A DNA stretch of 64,000 nt from Acanthococcus lagerstroemiae (Eukaryota > Arthropoda > Insecta > Hemiptera > Eriococcidae): positions 25,489,266 through 25,553,265 of the forward strand of contig CM063114.1 of the NCBI GenBank assembly GCA_031841125.1. The letters run 5' to 3'. The translations under genes were made by a program, and so were the position numbers. This document shows positions 44,165 through 56,229 of the stretch, piece after piece. Numbering within the stretch: the first letter of the stretch is position 1; each line of letters begins with the position of its first letter. The notes beneath the pieces were generated by a model that was given only the letters and a program-made list of their open reading frames with translations, had not been told where the DNA came from and did not search any database.

Positions 44165-44660
44165 ACTCTCCAAACTTGTTCAGACTATGTTGATACTCAT
44201 TCAGACTCGGTTAAGATTCTCTTAAGACTCATTTATACTTCCGTTAGAACTCAAGTTGACTCACTCAGACTGGTAGAGACTTAGCTAACACATTTTCACT
44301 TTTCCGGCTTCACTCTAATACAGATTAATTGATATCATGTTAAGACCCGTTCAGACCTATTTAGAGCTCTATAACTTCGGGCATACTGAGCCGCCATTTT
44401 GATCCTTATTATCCCCAACAACAAGCGAACACGTTGCGGTACGCATCGCGGGCGACAATTGAAGTTGCATGGACAATGAAAGAACAAAAATGGCCGCTTA
44501 GCTTACGCATGATTACAGTGCCCTGACGTATCAAGAGGGCGTTAAAGCTGGCCAAGATTCTGATACGACTCCTGACGGTATCAGAACTATTTAGGCTCCA
44601 ACTCTTGAGAATTTATTCAGATTCCAATACTGATTCTTCAGAAACTGTGAAGACTTGTAC
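44165..44660 (-). repeat. Degenerate about 11-bp-period repeat, reverse orientation
   Basis: Words such as TTCAGACTATG, ATACTCATTCAG, ACTCGGTTAAG, ATTCTCTTAAG, ACTCATTTAT, ACTTCCGTTAG recur every 10-12 bases directly upstream of the Ubx exon. It is interrupted by a foldback-like segment at 44390-44530. Confidence 0.6.
44390..44530. mobile_element. Foldback-like element C, decayed
   Basis: CCGCCATTTTGA (44391-44402) on the left and AAAAATGGCCGC (44486-44497) on the right, around a centre with TTGCGGTACGCATCGCGG. It resembles B but is more diverged, and pairing outside the motif is weak. Confidence 0.45.
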
Positions 44661-44721
44661 CTCTGTTTGGACTAATTCTGACTTTGCTACAAGTCCTGTC
44701 GGCATTCTGATGTGAAATTAA

Positions 44722-45150
<429 letters not shown>

Positions 45151-46789
45151 ATCTCATCATTATGTTTTCTTTTTTTTCGCTGCTGCATTTCCGTTATATT
45201 TTGTTTGTTTTCTCTTTTTATTTATCCGTTTTTTCTTTGTTTTTTCGTTTATTTTTTGTTCGTGCGGTTATTCCGTTTTTTTTTTTCTAATTTGTTCAAT
45301 TTCTTCATTTTTTTTGTCGTCTCGATTTTTCCCTCTGTTTTTCCCCATTCGTTGTATAAATTTCGCGTCACCCTTTAAATTTTTCGAGAAGTTCCGTGTT
45401 GTTTTCGCGCGCGTTTACCGCGGGGTGTCGTGTATATGTATGCGTAGTGCGATGTTAAAAGTCGTTTAAGTCTTTTTTAAAAAGAGAGTTGTGTAACGAA
45501 AATGCTTCGAAATTCTTCGCTTTGTATTCTGCCCGCCGCTCTGGATACCTGGGTGCTGTGTGGCTGCCTCTCGAACGCGAACGAAGTCGTGGAGAACGGA
45601 CGTGTCACTGCTGGCCTGCAGTGCTGGAGTGTGTGGACCCACATTGGATGCATTTATGTCGAAGAAGTACGTCGGCCCTTGTCTGCGATCTTAAGGTAAG
45701 AATCTTTGTGTTGAATTTACTTGTATGTGTTAAGGATTTCCCTGTCGATGTTTAAGGAGGAGCAGTTGGAGTGATGAACTGAGTGAAAGGGTAGCAGGGT
45801 CTTGGCTAGCCTTGTGGAGAATGTTTGAAGTACCAGTACCTGCATTTGAATAAGTTACTCTGTCGGATTTTCTTCTCGCGTACATAAGAAGTTGATTAGG
45901 GTACAATGTACATCAGCAATCACCTTATTCGTGTTCCTGGATGTTGGTATAAGCAAAGGCAGGACGTAAGGGGAATTTTTTTTTCTCAAGTCTTTTCATG
46001 AAGGTTCTGTAAATTCCTCGGTTTGAAGTGAAAACATTTACTTGATGGCAGAATTCGAGTGATAGTATAATGACTACAGAAGAAGGCGAATCTGCGTAAT
46101 TCGCATTTCCTTTTCGTGTCATGAAAAATCCTGAAAAGTCAGAATTTTTTATTAATCAGTTTCTGCAGACACGTTGGATTGCTTCTTGAATCCACTGCTG
46201 GATCTTACAGGTGGTATCTCGATTTATGCTTGACCCGTTCGCCAGAAAAATAGGGACCTTGTTCTCCTATTCCAGTGATTTCAGCTTCCAACTAATTTAA
46301 TTAGAATCGGCCATTTATCGCCCATAATTTCTCATTATCGCTTCAAGTAACGGCGGGCAAACAAACTAACTGATGCTCGACTATAGCAGCACACCGAGGC
46401 ATCCTTCTCTCTATAACTTGTTCAACGAAACCAACTCGAGAAGTTCTGCAGCCAAAGACTTTCAAGCGATTTGGGTGACCCCGATTAGCTTCCAAATCCT
46501 CTTACTTGCGATTCTTCAGCCAACTGATTAAACCTTCTAAGTTTTCTTTCCCAAGACCTTCCTTTTTCGCCCGTGCCCAAAACCGAAACTTTCGACTATG
46601 TGCGTGTGGTTCGCGAGAAGTTGAAATTTAATCCACGTTCGTAAATAACTCGGCCCGGAAAATACAATCATTCTGCTCGCGCCTTCCTTTATCTGCACTT
46701 TCGAAGGCAATTAATCAAAAACTTACGCCAAGTTCGGGCGTAAATCAGGTTTATCGTGTAAGGAGGACCGGGTCGGGGCTGCATGGAGC

Positions 46790-46852
46790 GAGGAGGCGAA
46801 ACGAGTGCGAGTGAGAGAAACCGAGAGAGCGAGAGAGCGAGACAGAGTAGAA
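46790..46852 (+). repeat. GAGA-rich stretch downstream of Ubx
   Basis: An imperfect purine tract made of GAGTGAGAGAAACC and GAGAGAGCGAGAGAGCGAGACAGAG units. On the + strand it offers several GAGAG pentamers, the core bound by GAGA factor in flies. It may be a simple microsatellite; a regulatory role is only a suggestion from its position 1.6 kb after the Ubx stop. Confidence 0.4.
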
Positions 46853-47182
46853 ATAATTCCCATTTTTCAATATTAGCGGTCGTCCCTATTAGCTTTATTA
46901 CATGAAGTCTCCGTGGAACCGAGAAGAGAGAAAGCCTGCTTATATAATGCGTTTTTATGATAAAAGGGAAACTGTGTATCCTTTTCTTACCACGCGTCTT
47001 CGTGCTGGCATAGGCGCGCGAATTTCGACTTGAAAGTTGAAAAAAAAAGAAGGAAAAAAAAAGGACGGAAGAATGAGCGGACACGAGGAGGGGCTGCTGG
47101 GAGCCGAGTGAGACAGAATATAGAGAAGAAAAAAACCTAGTAAGTTTAATAATTTACGAGCGGAGTTATTTCTTAAGGGTGT

Positions 47183-47188
47183 AATAAA
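47183..47188 (+). terminator. Ubx: Candidate polyadenylation signal AATAAA
   Basis: A canonical AATAAA hexamer lies 2.03 kb after the Ubx stop codon and is followed by a GT-containing stretch. It is a candidate only, since AATAAA is frequent by chance in AT-rich DNA and no transcript evidence is available. Confidence 0.3.
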
Positions 47189-47553
47189 GCACCGGCGGTG
47201 CTTGAGATCCTAATGTCTCTTAATTATAACGGTCGACGCTATTGGCTGTTCGGAAGCCGCTCCCTCCGATTCGCTGTATTTTGGCGGGCTTTTCTTCTAC
47301 GCTTTCGCATCCCTCCATTCGATATCAGATACGAATTTTCCGCACTTTTTTCTTCCTTTTTTAGCGCGTGTACAGCGTGTAGGACAGGCTATGAGCGATG
47401 TTACCTCATCTTCGGTTGTACGTGTCTCCCTCATTCACGGTGCCAAGCTGTTCCGAATCGCTCGAGTGTGTGTTACCTTCGAGTTTTTCTTATACGAAGA
47501 AAAAGTGGTCACAGATTCGTCTGACAATGCGACATACACGGTACAGAGGAAGC

Positions 47554-48090
47554 GAAGGTAATCAAGAGAAAAACTGCTGTGATGTGCGAGACTTTCTGGG
47601 TGAGAAAAATTGGAAAGAGTTCCGATCATAAGCGGGAGTTCAACAATTTCTAGTGGACAAGTCTTGAAAAGTCTTCAGCAAATCTCTGAAGAATCATAAA
47701 TGATCTTAACGAAGTGTACAAGAGTCCATATTTGTTTCGAGGTCAGTGCCGGATCTTGCATCCTTCATCTGCGTTTCTTAAACGCGCCCGGAGAGAGTGA
47801 TGGTAAAGGGTATTCGAAATCGAAGGTATAAGAGGAACCAAGAGAAAGAATGGTCTGATATGCGAGACTTTCTAAGTTAGAAAAAGTCCCTATCATGAGT
47901 GGGAGTCTAACAATTTCTCATAGATAAGTCTTGAAGAGTCTTCAACGAATCTCCAAAGAGTCATAAATCATCTTAACCAAATGTAAAGGAGTCCTTCTTT
48001 GTCTCGAGGTTAGTGCCGAATATTGTACCCTTATCCGCATTTCTTGAGCGTGCCCGGAGGGTATTACGAAATCGAAGGTATTAAACATTA
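47554..48090 (+). repeat. Local tandem duplication, unit about 276 bp
   Basis: TGATGTGCGAGACTTTCT (47580) recurs as TGATATGCGAGACTTTCT (47856), followed in both copies by CGATCATAAGCGGGAGT / CTATCATGAGTGGGAGT, AAGTCTTGAA, TTTCGAGGTCAGTGCCG / TCTCGAGGTTAGTGCCG and CGAAATCGAAGGTAT. Two copies, divergence perhaps 15-20 percent. Confidence 0.85.
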
Positions 48091-48110
48091 AGGAAAGATT
48101 ATATCCGGAA

Positions 48111-49045
48111 ATATTTTTAAAATGACTATAGTACAGTTCTGCTGTGTCTGTCTTGAATCACAGCCTCGCCAATGGCCAGTTCTTTTATTTCTATCTTCTC
48201 AGATTTTGCCACCCTGAAATGTTACCACTCTAGGCAACTGCTGAGTCTCTGCCTGCAAGTACATTCAGCTCTGTTCAAAATGTAAATAAGAAGCTTTATT
48301 ACTACTTGACATGTGCACAGAAGAGTGATAACGAGTCTTAATGAGTTTTTCTAGCAATGCGGCAAGAGGTTTTAAACGTCTTAAACACGTCTGAAGAAGT
48401 AGTAAATGACCTTGAACCAGCATAGAAACGTCCTAAATGAGGGCTGAGGAGCCTTAAAACAGTATGGAAGAGTCTTATAAAGCCCTGGATGAATGTTTTT
48501 AGAATGACGATAGTACAGTTCTGTGCCTATCTCGAATCACAACCTCGCCACTACTAGAGCACCTAGAAACACCGAGTACTGACATCCGCCATTTTGAGTC
48601 GCTTGGTGCCCGTTACAATTCGATACGCGGAACGTAGCGTAATGAATTATGAATCGCCGGCACCAAGCGACTCAAAATGGCGGATGTCAGTACTCGCGGG
48701 TGTTTCCAGGTGCTCTACCACTACTGGCCAGTTATTTTATTTATCTCTTCTTAGATTTTTTCACCCTAAAATGTTACCACTCTAAGCAACTACTGAGTCT
48801 CTGACTGTAAGTACGTTCAGCATTGTTCAAAATGTAAATGAGAAGCTTTATTACTACTTGACGTGAGCGTAGAAGAAGGATAACGAGTCTTGATGAGTTT
48901 TTCTAGCAATTCCGCGAGAGTTTTTAAACGTCTTAAACATGTCTGAAGGAGTAGTAAAAGGCCTTGAACCAACATAGAAACGTTCTAAATGAGGGTTGAG
49001 AAACCCCAAAACAGTATGGAAGTGTCTTAAAGCCCTGGATGATTC
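48111..49045 (+). repeat. Second tandem duplication, unit about 382 bp
   Basis: Copy 1 is 48111-48492 and copy 2 is 48493-49045. Matches include TAGTACAGTTCTG, AATCACAGCCTCGCCA / AATCACAACCTCGCCA, AATGTTACCACTCTA, GAAGCTTTATTACTACTTGA and AACAGTATGGAAG. Copy 2 is longer because it contains a 163-bp foldback element (48555-48717); copy 1 shows the region without it. Confidence 0.9.
48555..48717. mobile_element. Foldback element D with exact target duplication
   Basis: TAGAGCACCTAGAAACACC at the left and GGTGTTTCCAGGTGCTCTA at the right; the arms include CCGCCATTTTGAGTCGCTTG (48586) and CAAGCGACTCAAAATGGCGG (ending 48683). CCACTACT is repeated exactly at 48548-48555 and 48718-48725 (7 or 8 bp depending on the end base). 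The tandem copy at about 48170 gives an unoccupied counterpart. Confidence 0.95.
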
Positions 49046-49599
49046 TTAAAGGGCCTCCAATTGGTTAGAATGAGTGAACCAATCTTGAATAATTGAGAAA
49101 CCTCGGATAAATTTCGAAGAGCTTCAAGTAGGGTCTTAAACAAGTCAGAAGTAGTTTTAAAGAACCTTAAACTGACCTGGGAGAGTTCCAGACAAGCCTT
49201 AAATTTAGTGTCCAGGGTACTCCGCTGATGATGGCATGACAGCCGAAAGCGCTTTGGACTACAGAAGAAGAAAAAGTGAATTGGCACACCCTACAAATGG
49301 AATAAAGTCTTAAATTTACTTGAAAGATCACAAACAGCTTTTAAGGAGTTCGAAACGATCTCAAATTGGTCTAAGAAAGTTCTAAATGAATTTTGAATAG
49401 ACTTCAAGAGTTTGAAAAACTACGAAGAAACTCGGATGTCGCTGACAAGTCTGAAAGTATCTTGATTACGCTGAGAAGAGTTCTAAAAATCTTCGGCGGA
49501 CGAGTATTAAGATCTACGATTCTACTCAACTACGCTTTTCTAGGACAAATGGCTCCAAAACTAGCTTCTCCAGCCGAGTAGTCTCAGAACCTTTAAACG

Positions 49600-49960
49600 T
49601 GATATCCAAGGCTGGACCAGCGTTATCGATACCGCTAGTGAATCAAACCGTCTTCTGGAAACAGTTACTAATCGTGTCCTATTGGAACACATTCACATCA
49701 CACATTCCCACATCCTCGAAGGAACACAACCACCGATCTGCTCCCATTGCCCAGGCACCCAGCGCCTTACCGTATAGGATTCGATACCTCCAACTTCCAG
49801 ACGAATGATCTTCAGCGACTTACCAAACATATCTACCGCCGCAAGATTGTTAATATAGTTTAACTCAAAACTTTGTAAATGGGACATAGCCTCCATAGCA
49901 TTAAGTTTTCTTTTAAATAATTTTTTTTTTTTAATGCCTGTGTTGAAGCATTTTAAATAC
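49600..49960 (+). pseudogene. RNase H-side tail of an I/R1-type retrotransposon
   Basis: The + strand frame reads SNRLLETVTNRVLLEHIHIT, then HSHILEGTQPPICSHCPGTQ and RLTV, stop, with further weak similarity after it. T-H-x-H-I-L-x-G-x-x-P-P-x-C-x2-C is the same conserved block as in the 41830-42240 fragment, in opposite orientation. A 3' UTR with CATAGCCTCCATAGCATTAA and a T-rich run (49920-49934) follows. RT and most of the RNase H are missing. The two fragments differ too much to be recent copies of one element. Confidence 0.65.
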
Positions 49961-50640
49961 GTCGTAAATGGTATTGAGTTTCAGGCAGGTCTAGAAAAGT
50001 TTTGAATGAATTTTAAGGAGCCTGAAACCAATGTGAAAGAACTTGAACAACTGTGGAGAAGCCTCGAAGATTCTTAAACAAACCTAGATGATTCTTGGAG
50101 TCTGTATAGGATCTTAAACAAGCTAAAAAACTAGTGTTATGAGTCTTAAACAGGCTAAGAGTTCCAAACAAGCCATGAGCAGGTTTAAAATGTCTTGAAC
50201 TACTTTGGAAAAATCTCTGCAAGAGTTCTAAACAAATCTTAAATAGACTTGGAGAGTTCTCTGGAGAACCTTGAAAAAGTATACATGGACGCCATCTAGT
50301 CTAGTCTTGAAAAGATTTAGAGTCCGGAACAATCCTGGAAAAGCCTGGACGATTCTTATAGCGTCTTAAACATGTGATAATAGTTTCAAAGAATCTTAAA
50401 CTAGCTAAGAAAGGTTCCAAACAAGTCTTGAACAGGTTCAAGGTATCATAAACAACTTTGGAAAAGCCTCAGAGTCTCAAACCAGCCTGCAAGAGTTTTA
50501 AACGAATCTTGTATAGACTTAAAGGGTTCTATACCTCTAAAAGTGTCTGGATGTCAGTGGAGTCAGAGAGTCTTAACTAGTCGTTTCCCAGCGTTTGTGA
50601 GTCTCATAAATTCTGACCGATCCTTGATGATCAATAGAGC

Positions 50641-52345
50641 CTGAATTAAGTGTTGGGTTAGGGAGGAATGCGCAATTTATTATTTCTTCCTGGTGATACC
50701 TGTCAGAGGAGGGGGTGGAAACAGTTCTTTCTTCAATCTTTGACTTTGCCGGACCAGAATTAGAAACTTGTAGGTGAACTAGTAGAAATCAAATTTTCAA
50801 ACCGTTATTCAGCACACTGTAGTTATACACTAAAAGGCAGTTTTTGAGCCCTAGGCAATAAGAAAGAAGAAATGCATGAGGTATATGGGACAACCGACAG
50901 AAGTGAAGCTTCTTTTGCACTGTGTGAGTTTCTACATCAGTCGGTAGGTGCGTGTACTGAATGTTATTTGACAGAAAACTGTAGACGGAAGTGTGAAGGG
51001 GAAGCAGTCTGGTTTCAATCGCTCTCTGTCTGACTAAATGTGGGTGGAGCATTAGTACGTCACTTCCGTTGCATGTTTTCACGTTCGTTTCAGTTTTTCT
51101 ACATTAATTACCTATCCTGAACCTTTGTAAAGAAGCCTCGCTTCAAACACTATTCTATCCTATTAGGTGATTCATCTCAGTCAGAGCCAGCAAAGTTGTG
51201 GTACTTCCCGAAATTGTGGCTCAGTTAAAAGTGTATGTGCATTGCCCTCGTCGCAAGACATATACGGCGACAACGGTTCGGCAAATGGAGTCATAAAAAA
51301 GGGTTGAGAACGAACGCCTAATAATCTGCCCAGTAATAGCTCTTTGACAACAAAAAACACTTCTTCTGTTCCTTATCTGTGGATTGCGCGACTCGGGTAG
51401 CCAGCAAAAGGGATGAAAAGAAAAACGATACCCCCGACTAAATAGAAAAAGATTTTTTGGAGCGCCGTCGGTGTCCTTGTGTGCTGCAGCAATTCCCCCC
51501 TTTCGGTGTTGTAATTACTTCATAGTTAAGACAAAATGTGCGTATAGTGGAGCCCGGAGCCACCTTTTTCTCCCTGACGAAGAGGAAACCCCGCCGGTGT
51601 TCGCGGATGTAACCCTTTTTCATTATTTCAACTTTATGAGAAACAATAGGGTGGCTCTCAAGACAATTTGACTAATTTATCGAAGGGAGCGTAAAATTTA
51701 CGTTAGCGCCTAATGTTACAATAATTGACGATTTAAAATTCAAAGCGTTATCACGTTTTAAATTCGATTGTAATTACTTTTTCCGGTGATTAATGACTTT
51801 CGCTGACTTTCCATGGCACTGGTTGGTAGTTTCACATCCCCGGTGAATTTCATTGTACAGACTCGTGCTGCGAAAAGTACTAAGTTGCTAACGCTGTTTC
51901 GAAGGTTAGAAAAGAAAATACCGCCGACGTAATTTTTTCCCTTTCAATGTAATTTTTTTCTTTCTTGGTCTTTTAGACATTTTAGTGCCCATTTTAGTAC
52001 GACCTTGGAGGCATTTTTTAGATGAAAAATTCTAGATAGCTGAATTTTAGTACGAGGGGGTTTTGATGGCAGTATCTTAGTGAGCTTTAAATTTCCCGGA
52101 AATTGATGTGTCCGTAAGCGCCCCAGCTGAAACAGTCTGATTCGAAGGATACTAATCTACAATGCGAGAAGAGCAAAAAAGCTTTTCTTTTTTCTAACTG
52201 CACATCATATCATTCCATATTAAATCTCGAAACATATGTAAACATTTTTTCCCTCGTGTCCTGCGAACTTTTGATTATTCGAAAATCGCGATAATTCGTA
52301 TAATTCCTCTGGTCCCTTGAGTTTTGAAATATCAAGAGTCAACTG
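50641..52345. other. Apparently unique noncoding DNA
   Basis: No gene, repeat or mobile element recognised. Open frames such as 50789-51082 have no known domain. Confidence 0.4.
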
Positions 52346-52352
52346 TACAGAC

Positions 52353-52716
52353 AACCAAAACTTGTTAAACTAGACTGCCGCCAACTGATATCTCGCTTCC
52401 TCACTCCATTTGTTTCACTACAACAGCAGTTTGAAATACAATCAACCAAAACTTGTTAAACTAGACTGCCACCAGGTGATGTCTCGCTCCCCCGCTCCAT
52501 TTGTTTTGTTACAAGAGCGATTTGAAATACGCTCAACCAAACATTTGTTAAACTATACTACCTCCAGCTGATATTTTTCTTCCCCACTCCATTTGTTTCA
52601 CTACAACAGCAATTCGAAATTTGTTCAACCAAAACTTGTTAAACTAGACTGCCACCAGCTGATATCTTGCTCCCGCTCCGTTCCATTTGTTTTACTACAA
52701 CAGCGATTTGAAATAC
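52353..52716 (+). repeat. Tandem array, unit 91 bp, 4 copies
   Basis: AACCAAAACTTGTTAAACTA begins units at 52353, 52444, 52535 and 52627 (spacings 91, 91, 92). Each unit continues with GACTGCCACCAGCTGAT, CTCC-CTCCATTTGTTT and ACTACAACAGCGATTTGAAA. Copies differ by 10-15 percent by eye. Confidence 0.95.
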
Positions 52717-52908
52717 AATTGGTTCCCACACTGCTCGTTCTATCAGCCTTGATGTTCGTCTCTAGTATGTCGACTGCTGATGTTATTTATTGGATTTTGT
52801 TCAGATATGATTAGGTTTGTAATGGTGTCCTTTGTTGTTAGTATTTTTGTGCACTAGTTGCCGAGGGTTTGATTTCCGCTATCAGATACTACAAGTAGTG
52901 AACCAGTT

Positions 52909-52913
<5 letters not shown>

Positions 52914-52941
<28 letters not shown>
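52914..52941. repeat. (CT)14 microsatellite
   Basis: Uninterrupted TC/CT dinucleotides; on the opposite strand this is (GA)n. Confidence 0.97.
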
Positions 52942-52945
<4 letters not shown>

Positions 52946-53039
52946 CAACATTCTAGCGAAATAAGCTATGGTAGTATCTATCAATGTGGATAGATAGCGT
53001 GTTCTGTAGTCCCTCACCAGTTCTTGGAAACGATGCATT

Positions 53040-53220
53040 ACATTTGTGGAACAGATTACCACTAGTGTCTGAAGTATTGGTGCTGTGTTGTGGCATTGTG
53101 TGTGTCTCAGTTGATACAACTTGTGAGACACGTGGCTAGTGACGATTCATGTATGCATACGTTTTCGGCACAAAGAACCAATAAACCCTGAGTAAAGCAA
53201 TGATATAGTGGTTTCCCGAC
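53040..53220 (+). repeat. Dispersed repeat shared with 20135-20310
   Basis: ACACGTGGCTAGTGACGATT, TTCGGCACAAAGAA and CAATAAACCCTGAG occur in the same order and spacing as at 20230-20310. Confidence 0.6.
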
Positions 53221-53569
53221 TGTTCTGCATAGTTAGCCGTGCATGGTTATAATGTGGTGTCGATACATACTCGTAGATGTGGCATTGGAAAAAATTGCTT
53301 ACAGAGAGGTAATACATAGTGACAGCCCAGACCCATAGATTTAGCCACTGGAAAACCACCTTTTAAACAATTGAAATACGCGGAAATTTTAAGATGTATA
53401 ATGTACATCAGTTTGATAGATGTAACTGATAACTACTCAGAGACAAATTACTCCGTTCAGTAGCTGAAAATGAGGGGAAAAGCTCGGTAATGAGTAAGTA
53501 TAGGCTGAGTTGCCTATTCAAACTGTAAATATGAAAGTCTGATTTTTTTTTTAAGAAATACAATTTTTA

Positions 53570-54065
53570 TTATTTTTATTTTACAGCCGTTTAGTCCAAG
53601 TTGATATCAGGGGAGAAAAAGTACCCCCTCCCTGACACCGTGACTAAGCCCAAGTTTGAGCATAGGCCTCTCCGCAAACTCTCCATTTTTGACGGTTGAC
53701 GGCTACTCTCCTCCACCCGATCCCCATTACCTTCGCGAATTCATCTCCCCATCACGTCATTGGTCTGCCACGCGATCTTTTTCTCTCGTACGGCGTCCAA
53801 GCCTCTACTTTTCTGTCCCATGTCTCTTCCTCCTGTCTTAAAATGTGCCCCGCGTACTTCCATTTCAGTTTCTTCACAAAGTACCTATGTCTGTCGTACT
53901 AGATTTTTTCCTTGCTATGATAACCACGCCGTCCGCATATCTGAGGTTGCTCAGGTATTCGCCATTGATTTTTAAGCCTTTTTATTTCCATTCGAGTTCC
54001 CTGAATATTTCTTCGAGCGCACAATTAAATAGATTTGGGGAAAGAGGGTCTCCTTGAAGAAAGGC
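53570..54065 (-). mobile_element. RTE-like retrotransposon, internally deleted 3' end
   Basis: From 54060 on the minus strand: QGDPLSPNLFNCALEEIFRE, LKINGEYLSNLRYADGVVII (catalytic D changed to G), then a jump directly into KLKWKYAGHILRQEEETWDR, KVEAWTPYERKRSRGRPMT, IGWRRVAVNRQKW and EAYAQTWA with frameshifts. The RT thumb between these blocks has been deleted (compare 17260-18450). The 3' tail is AAAATAAAAATAATAAAAAT at about 53560-53580. Confidence 0.8.
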
Positions 54066-55955
54066 AATTATCAATCTGATATACTCATATTTATGAGAGA
54101 CATGTACGTAGTTTCAGGGCTGTATCTTGGGGAGGGGGAGCCACAATGCAGTTCGCCTCCATCAATTAGTTGCAAAATGTACTAAATTTGTAAATTTGCA
54201 ATTGCAGAACCGTAAAATATTGAACTTTCTTGATCAAAATGGCCTTTAAATCAAAAGTTCATCGATTTTGAGGAAACTAAGGTAAGTTTCTCGAGCCAGT
54301 ATGCATCATGTTTGCAAAGTTGTCCTCGTCTACATTCATCAGTGTTGCCATAACACCAATTTCAATATTGAAATGTATTGGTATTGTGACAACACCGGTA
54401 AATATACCGAGTAAAATTTTGCGTACGCTTTAGATAACTCACTTTAGTTTCTTGAGGATTATTGATCGTCTATATTTTTCTAAGAGCTCATTTTGAGGCA
54501 ATAAACTTTTTGACTCCCTTGTAATACGGTTGTGTGTTATCCTGAGCTCAAAATTTTGTGCGAGATTGAATTATTTTCAAGAATTTCGGTATGGAGAGGG
54601 TGGAAATGCTAATCACGAAAAAAAATGTGTACACCAGACGTTGCGTATGGCCTTAGGTACATGGGATGTATGCAAAACGATACTGGCTGTTCTGTAGCGA
54701 ATCAACCCTGTGCTTTTTCTCCTTTCACGAATCCGAACACTCATTCGGCGTTTTCGGATATCAAAATGTAAACTGTAATTTTCCCGCCGGGATAGGCGCT
54801 GAAAGCTTCCTCGTCGTTCATTTTTGGTAACCCGAGAACGGTTACACTCATCGTCTGTTTTCATTAGGTTCGCATGCCCACTCTCGCCTCTCTTCCTCTT
54901 CCTCTCTCCTTTGCTTACAATTTCTGGTTTTCGATTTGAAAAATATTTAATTCGAAAGCGCCGCCTGCCCGCTCGTGCCCATTTCGGATGTTTCCAGTTA
55001 ATCAGAGAGAGTTTGCTCGCCTCGCCGCTCCACCCCGATTTTCGGCCCACGTTGCAGCCCCCTCCATCAATTTCGCCGTGCTCTGTTTATGGTCTATAAC
55101 GAGTGACGAGGAAACGTAGCAAAAACGGTTCTTGTCTGTGTATGTTGGTTGGGCGTGCGAGCTGATCTATAGATGAAGTCCTCGTGTAGATGTGTATGTG
55201 TGTAGGGCAACAAAATGAAACAACTTAATCCCGTTTCCCAGTAGTAATAAACTTTTTCCTGATTTGTGGGGTTCGAATGAACGGCGAAGCCGCGATAGGT
55301 TCCCGTGTTTTATTGTTTTATGGCACTGTAAAGCTAACAGTTTATATTATCGTACAACGCCGCCAGCAATTAAACGCCGGACTCAATTTTAAACTTGACG
55401 CCGCATCCCTTCAACCAATAATCCGATCATTTCACCGGTCCTGCCCTCGCCCTCGGCCAACTGCCGGGAGTCGTTTACCAGTTCGCCTGCTTTTCGGCGG
55501 TCACCGGGCCCTGTTAACTGGGATGTGCGATTCGCTAATTCTGGGTCCGGTCCGGTGTGGTGCGGTGCGACGCTGGGTGGCGAAAATTGGAGCTTAAAGG
55601 CGGCGTGCGAAAAATATGAAAAGGGAACGAGTGCAAGGGCAGAAAGGGTTATGTACCGATGAGGTAAACGGGAATCCGCGTTTTTCGATATTTCAAATAA
55701 GGTGCCCGCCAACCGCGAGTTGGGTACACGCAGCATTTTCGAAGGGATAATCTTCCTATTCCGCCATTTCAGAGTACCTGTGTTCCGCGAACGGTTACGA
55801 GCCCTTTAACTGCAAACTTTGCGAAAAGTCACGAAATCAGCTTCCAGGATTATTCCTCTTTCCTCTTGTGCCAATTCAGTTTTCCTTCTTCTGTATTCCA
55901 GAGCGCTTTTGACTGTTATGCCATCATCAATGGAGTACCCTAAATGAGACTTATC
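54066..55955. other. Apparently unique noncoding DNA
   Basis: No gene or transposon recognised. The stretch 54610-55750 is GC-richer than average. The longest frame (54613-55050, minus) is Arg/Ser-rich without a known domain, and is more likely composition-driven than a gene. Confidence 0.4.
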
Positions 55956-56029
55956 TCTTGTGGTCCTGTAGTCATAGCCGAGGGTAGTACCGTATGGTGA
56001 GCCTGTTTAGTCTTGCGTTCCTATTGGTT

Positions 56030-56155
56030 GTCTGTAAATATGCAGTCTGTCCAATCAGTGGTTATTGTTATTGGTTGGGTGCTCTGATTGGTTGTCTGTG
56101 GTTGTGCAGTCTGTCCTATCCGTGGGTGTTATGTTATTAGTTGGAATAAGTTCTC
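56030..56155 (+). repeat. Two-copy tandem repeat at PLE edge, unit about 64 bp
   Basis: ATTGGTTGTCTGTAAATATG then CAGTCTGTCCAATCAGTGG recurs as ATTGGTTGTCTGTGGTTGTG then CAGTCTGTCCTATCCGTGG. Terminal repeats are common in Penelope elements. Confidence 0.75.
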
Positions 56156-56229
56156 ACTTTGGAAGTTAGTTGTTGTATTTATTGGGTTGTTTTGTTTTGT
56201 TTTTGCCTTTATTATTTCTAGTTGTTCTT

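Larger units (their letters stand above)
45151..47190 (+). other. Ubx: Ubx 3' UTR and flank (end uncertain)
   Basis: The stop codon is followed by about 300 bases of very T-rich sequence, typical of an insect Hox 3' UTR, and then by less biased DNA without recognisable repeats. No AATAAA was noticed close to the stop. The first clear one noticed is at 47183-47188, which would give a UTR of about 2 kb, within the range known for Ubx. Nothing proves that this is the site used. Confidence 0.5.
47640..50640 (+). repeat. Degenerate about 11-bp-period repeat, main block
   Basis: Across 3 kb the sequence is made largely of words like AGTCTTAAA, AGTTCTAAAC, AAGCCTTGAA, TCTTGAAGAGT and AACAAGCC at 10-12 base spacing. 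48111-49045 (tandem copies plus foldback) and 49600-49960 (retrotransposon tail) interrupt it. No coding frame survives for long. Confidence 0.65.

Noticed and set aside
54613..55050. 145-codon open frame on the minus strand
   Set aside because: Arg/Ser/Lys-rich composition, no domain, no start or splice context, and no homologue recognised; likely chance in GC-richer unique DNA.
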